From Bog-793 sp963803025 (GTDB lineage: Bacteria; Actinomycetota; Acidimicrobiia; Acidimicrobiales; Bog-793), in NCBI GenBank assembly GCA_963803025.1, contig CAWDKZ010000004.1, forward strand, positions 62,001 to 126,000: DNA of 64,000 nt, given 5' to 3'. Position numbers and translations under genes: made by a program. Of this stretch, positions 61,040 through 64,000 are shown piece after piece; the first letter of the stretch is position 1; each line of letters begins with the position of its first letter. The notes under the pieces are model-generated. The model was not told where the DNA came from and did not search any database. It saw only the letters and a program-made list of their open reading frames with translations.

Positions 61040-61362
61040 GAGCTGGGGCGCGCCACCTCCTCGGCGACGCGCCGGCCCGCGAGTGGGTCCTCCAGCGATT
61101 GGCCGTGACCGCCGAGATCGCCCAAGCGCGAACGGACCGGGGTTTCGTCGTCGCGAGCCGGGTGTTCCACCACCGCGACGACCCGCGCGGCCATGAACCG
61201 GGCCGTGCGGACGGGTGTCCCAGAGCGCGTGACCTCCGTGACCTCGATCGTCCCCCGGACGCTGGCCACCTCGACTCGCCTGCCGGCCCGGCGGGCCTCG
61301 ATCTCGAACCGCTGGACCCCGGTACCCACATCGACGAGGACTTCTATGCAGTCACCCTTCAC
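61036..61362 (-). CDS. Small protein coupled to the hydrolase, function unknown
   Basis: 108 residues. It reads CIEVLVDVGTGVQRFEIEAR, then VEVASVRGTIEVTEVTRSGT, likely beta strands, then AARVVAVVEHPARDDETP and a charged tail. No family recognised. GTG 61362 has TACCCT seven bases upstream, supporting a leaderless start. Its stop overlaps the hydrolase GTG. The divergent endonuclease V gene begins 72 bases away. Confidence 0.6.
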   Translation of the reverse strand: MKGDCIEVLVDVGTGVQRFEIEARRAGRRVEVASVRGTIEVTEVTRSGTPVRTARFMAARVVAVVEHPARDDETPVRSRLGDLGGHGQSLEDPLAGRRVAEEVARPSS

Positions 61363-61378
61363 CGCTACCAGGGTACCC
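61363..61378 (-). promoter_or_regulatory. Leaderless -10 box with GGGTACCC palindrome
   Basis: TACCCT (61375-61370 on the minus strand) lies seven bases before GTG 61362. The palindrome GGGTACCC spans 61371-61378, overlapping this box. It lies between divergent genes and could be an operator. Confidence 0.4.
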
Positions 61379-61433
61379 AGCGGGGCGCCACCGGCGCGGG
61401 CGTCGACCGCCGCGTGTCGGCCAAGATCGCGGT

Positions 61434-62231
61434 GTGCCAGCCGAATTCCGGGGGTGGCCGCAGAGCGACGAGGAGCTCGTCGAGATCCAGGGCCGCCTCG
61501 CCACTGCGGCGGGGAGCGCGTTGAGCTCTGATCCCTGGCTGTGGCCCGGGGAGCCGCCGATCCTCGGCGGGTGCTTCGTCGCCTACGCCCGTGGCGGTGC
61601 GGGCCCAGGCCGGGCGGGCGACCTGGCGTGGGCGGCCGCTGTCGCCTGGCGGGCCGGAAATGCGGCGGATCAGGGCTCCCGCAGCACGGACCACCATCTC
61701 AGGGGCGTGCCGGCACCTGACCGCCCGAGGCAGGCCGACGACGTCCTGGCCCAGAGCGTGGTGACCGCGTGTGTCCCCTCTGCCTACGTGCCCGGGCTCT
61801 TGGCCCGCAGAGAGGGACCGATCCTCGCCGCCGCGCTGGCGGCGCTCGACCTACGTCCCGAGCTCCTGTTCATCGACGCGAGTGGGCTCGACCATCCTCG
61901 CGGTGCCGGGCTCGCGGTGCACCTCGGTGCAGTCTTGGACTTGCCGACGGTAGGAGTGACCCGCCGCCCGCTCGTCGCCGTCGGCGAACAGCCGGAATTG
62001 CGGCGCGGCGGCGTGGCGCCGCTGCACCTGGGTGGCCGGTGCGTCGCCTTCTGGGTCTGCACGAGGACGGGAGCCCGCCCGCTCGCCGCCCACGCGGGAT
62101 GGCGAACGAGCCCGGAGACTGCCGCCCGTGTGGTGCTCGACGCGTCGACTCCGGCGGCCCGAACGCCGGTCCCGTTGCAAGAGGCGCGACGGGTGGCTCG
62201 CGAGGCCCGAAGTCTTTTCGCAGCTTGTTGA
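61434..62231 (+). CDS. Endonuclease V homologue missing the first catalytic Asp
   Basis: 265 residues. EndoV blocks: RGWPQSDEELVEIQGRLATA, AYVPGLLARREGPILAAAL (Glu127), LFIDASGLDHPRGAGLAVHL (Asp148, His154) and DLPTVGVTRRPLVAVGEQP. Active enzymes have an N-terminal G-x-D-x-x-Y; here the matching block is ILGGCFVAY (Cys47-Phe48 at that position), and the lysine of the GvaK motif is Arg (GVTRRPL). The rest of the fold is intact. It may have lost deaminated-DNA cleavage or use other metal ligands. GTG 61434 is upstream of the first family block. Confidence 0.82.
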   Translation: MPAEFRGWPQSDEELVEIQGRLATAAGSALSSDPWLWPGEPPILGGCFVAYARGGAGPGRAGDLAWAAAVAWRAGNAADQGSRSTDHHLRGVPAPDRPRQADDVLAQSVVTACVPSAYVPGLLARREGPILAAALAALDLRPELLFIDASGLDHPRGAGLAVHLGAVLDLPTVGVTRRPLVAVGEQPELRRGGVAPLHLGGRCVAFWVCTRTGARPLAAHAGWRTSPETAARVVLDASTPAARTPVPLQEARRVAREARSLFAAC

Positions 62232-62693
62232 CCGAAGCGGCGCGCCCGCGCGACCGGTCACCAGCCTGGACGTGCACCGACCTCGAGGCTCGCAATGCCC
62301 CGCTCACTGGGTTCAAAGAACCTCTCTGCAGACACGGCGCGCGCCGGGCGCCCCGGCCCGGAGTCAGCAATCCCCCTGTGCCCCTCACCCTCTCCACCCG
62401 TCTCGCGTCAGCTCGAAAGGACGGTGACCCTCGCACGACCTCCGCGTTCCAGACCTGGATCGGCACCGTGTGGCGACGTGCGACTCCAATCCCCCACCGA
62501 CGTGACTCTGTCGCTGCAGCATGGACAAGCCCGCAGGAGTCGGCCCGCGAGCAATCCGGCGAGTGTCAGAGTCACACCTTGAGCGCGCACTGGATTGCGG
62601 CTACGAACAGCCCAAACCTCGCGGGAACCGCGCCCGGCCGCGCCCAGACTGTCGATCGGTGTGGACGTATGCTCCCGCCGCGACGAAGGGGTG
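62232..62693. other. Non-coding stretch before hsp20
   Basis: About 460 bases. TATGCT (62668-62673) is a weak -10 box for hsp20 without a convincing -35. CTTGAGC (62578-62584) resembles one half of the HspR operator, but no matching half is present. No gene supported. Confidence 0.4.
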
Positions 62694-63155
62694 ATGACAG
62701 TGATCAAGCGCGAGAGTCACCGAGGTGAGGTTGTTCCGAGGGGATTCGACTTCATCGACCGGTTCTTTGAAGACTGGCCCGAGATGCTGAGGCGGCCGGT
62801 TCTTCTCTGGCCCGAGCGAGGGACGGGCGGCTTCCGGATGGAGGAGTTCCACGAGGAAGGCGCCTACGTCGTGAAGGCGGAGTTGGCCGGACTCGATCCG
62901 GAAAAGGACGTGGAGGTCTCGGTACACAACGGCGTGCTGCACATCGCCGTTGAGCGCCACGAGGAGGAGAAGACCGAGGGACGGGACTACGTTCGTCGTG
63001 AGTTCCGCTATGGGTCGTTCCATCGAGACGTGCCCCTCCCGGAAGGAGCGTCAGAGAGCGAAGTAAAAGCGACCTACAAGAACGGAGTCCTCGAGATCCG
63101 TGTGCCGATCGTGGCCGCCGAGCCGCGGAAGCGGATCCCGGTCGTCACGAACTGA
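62694..63155 (+). CDS. Small heat-shock protein Hsp20/alpha-crystallin family
   Basis: 153 residues. ATP-independent chaperone holding unfolded proteins. The alpha-crystallin domain runs from GFRMEEFHEEGAYVVKAELA through DPEKDVEVSVHNGVLHIAVE and GSFHRDVPLPEGASESEVKA to the closing NGVLEIRVPI motif (G-V-L-x-I/V), followed by an I/V-P-V-type tail. ATG 62694 follows GAAGGGG and begins shortly before the domain; the longer in-frame reading is not conserved. The gene stands alone downstream of endonuclease V. Confidence 0.9.
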   Translation: MTVIKRESHRGEVVPRGFDFIDRFFEDWPEMLRRPVLLWPERGTGGFRMEEFHEEGAYVVKAELAGLDPEKDVEVSVHNGVLHIAVERHEEEKTEGRDYVRREFRYGSFHRDVPLPEGASESEVKATYKNGVLEIRVPIVAAEPRKRIPVVTN

Positions 63156-64000
63156 TCGCCGATCCGCTTCGGGAAGCTGGGCGCGACCCGGCGAAACGGC
63201 AGGTTGCCGCCCCGGTTCGGACCGCTCGTTTGGCGGATGAGTGTGCTGCCGGCGGCTGCCGCCCTTCGCGGGCCGCGCGCGTCAGAGTTCACCGAAGTGA
63301 GGGGCAGAACGGGCCACAACTGATACGGACGCCCGATGCGCCGTCATCCCATCTGGAATGCGCGTGCCGGGGTGTCTCTTCGCGCGTGTGCGAAACGCGC
63401 GTCGGAGGGTAACTCGCGACAAATCCAACGCGGGCAGCGAGAGCCGGCATCAAGGGAACCGTGGCTGCCAGCGTCCAGTGCAGCCATGATGGACGCCGCC
63501 CGAAGCATGTGTGGGTGCACAGCTCCGAGGCCGACACGTTTGCCGATGGAGCGAACTCAGCGGTGTGCGGTCCGCCGATCGAGTCGTGCACCATGCCGAC
63601 GGCGCAGGTTCGGCCGTACGTTGCGCTCGCCGCTCCTGCGGCTGATGCAGTTTCACCTGGCCGGCGTTTTGGCGAAGCCTGGTGCCCTGCTGACGCCTTG
63701 GAACTTGGGGAAACGTCACGTGTCGATCCTTGATCTGCGTCGGTTGTTCTGGAAGCATCGTTCGAGGTTTTCGCAAGTCATGTCGGCGTTGGACGACTTG
63801 CGAAAACCTCCCCAAACCAAATACCCACTGCGGCCCCACGGCCAGCCCACCTGCCGGGCCGCTTAAAGTCCTAGAAACTACTGCCTACATGCAATCCGCA
63901 AATGTCTTTTGTTGTCATGTCTTGCCTATGTCCTTTCACGGCACAACAAGTAACTGGAGCCACCAACTATCTCCACAATTGCACATGATATTGCGGGCCG
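63156..64000. other. Terminal stretch without a convincing gene; last ~130 bases AT-rich
   Basis: Short frames on both strands show no motif. From about 63867 the sequence is markedly poorer in GC than the rest of the window and has no long open frame. Together with the hairpin at 63764-63810 this could mark an island edge, an element end or an assembly edge. No rRNA or tRNA was recognised. Confidence 0.45.
63764..63810. repeat. Perfect 16-bp inverted repeat
   Basis: GAGGTTTTCGCAAGTC (63764-63779) and its exact reverse complement GACTTGCGAAAACCTC (63795-63810) flank a 15-base loop. There is no T-run. At 16 bp with no mismatch it is the strongest inverted repeat noticed in the window. It may be a terminator, an element end or a bidirectional regulatory hairpin. 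Confidence 0.75.

Noticed and set aside
62578..62584. HspR-type operator before hsp20
   Set aside because: Only one half-site (CTTGAGC) is present; the inverted ACTCAAG partner is missing.
63336..63866. 176-codon plus-strand frame at the window end
   Set aside because: It crosses the 16-bp hairpin, has no family motif, and its composition is like random sequence; the arms of the hairpin also force repeated residues.
1..64000. CRISPR array, anti-phage system or intact insertion sequence
   Set aside because: No spaced direct repeats, Cas-type or restriction/toxin motifs, and no recognisable transposase frame were found.

Overview
The window is very GC-rich DNA, densely packed with genes. Many start codons are GTG, genes often overlap by four bases (GTGA or ATGA), and several transcripts look leaderless (a TAnnnT box 5-7 nt before the start codon). 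An F420-type luciferase-like oxidoreductase, DUF4389 and DUF4232 proteins, a single RelA/SpoT homologue and actinobacterial-type small proteins all point to an actinobacterium. A deep-branching group such as Acidimicrobiia is plausible, but that is inference and not shown by any marker here.

Layout. (1) 1-17.5 kb is core. A nearly complete polyphosphate kinase gene (minus) diverges from a SEDS-family ftsW/rodA-like gene (plus). It is followed by a long minus-strand operon read from 16.0 kb down to 3.5 kb: rel, hisS, aspS, rarA, alaS, ruvX, aroE, rodA and a bifunctional-nuclease gene. Most junctions overlap by four bases. A GT87-like membrane glycosyltransferase gene lies upstream. (2) 17.6-25.6 kb holds two tandem 1-Cys peroxiredoxins, a DedA protein and an acetate module: an ADP-forming acyl-CoA synthetase fused to a GNAT acetyltransferase, a SatP-type acetate transporter and, divergently, acetyl-CoA synthetase. 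(3) 26-36.8 kb is mixed: VOC protein, small conserved proteins, TetR and GNAT proteins, a single-chain transketolase, an HhH-like orphan, flavodoxin, DUF4389, a zinc-ribbon/RDD locus with an apparent frameshift, a zinc alcohol dehydrogenase, an MscS channel and a ParB/sulfiredoxin-like small protein. (4) 37-43 kb is a regulator/transport zone: a class I glutamine amidotransferase, a leaderless MarR gene with a clear operator, and a tetR-MFS operon divergent from a DrrAB-like ABC exporter around nested inverted repeats. (5) 43-53 kb holds an F420-type oxidoreductase, fatty-acid desaturase, YbaK deacylase, several small secreted or membrane proteins, a Gfo/Idh/MocA oxidoreductase, a marR-MFS pair and a secreted phospholipase D-like protein. 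(6) 53-64 kb holds a PAS-GGDEF gene broken by four single-base indels, a secreted protein with exactly seven repeats that probably folds as a seven-bladed propeller, a methyltransferase, glutamate decarboxylase, YjbQ, aldose epimerase, an alpha/beta hydrolase, an endonuclease V homologue lacking its first catalytic Asp, and Hsp20. The last ~800 bases hold no convincing gene but contain a perfect 16-bp inverted repeat, and the final ~130 bases are much more AT-rich.

Working together: the core operon couples stringent response, aminoacyl-tRNA supply, replication-fork repair and cell-wall elongation. The acetate module combines uptake, activation and probable acetylation control of Acs. Peroxiredoxins, MscS, glutamate decarboxylase, Hsp20 and two or three drug-exporter loci suggest a stress-exposed environmental organism. 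I see no CRISPR array, rRNA, tRNA or intact insertion sequence.
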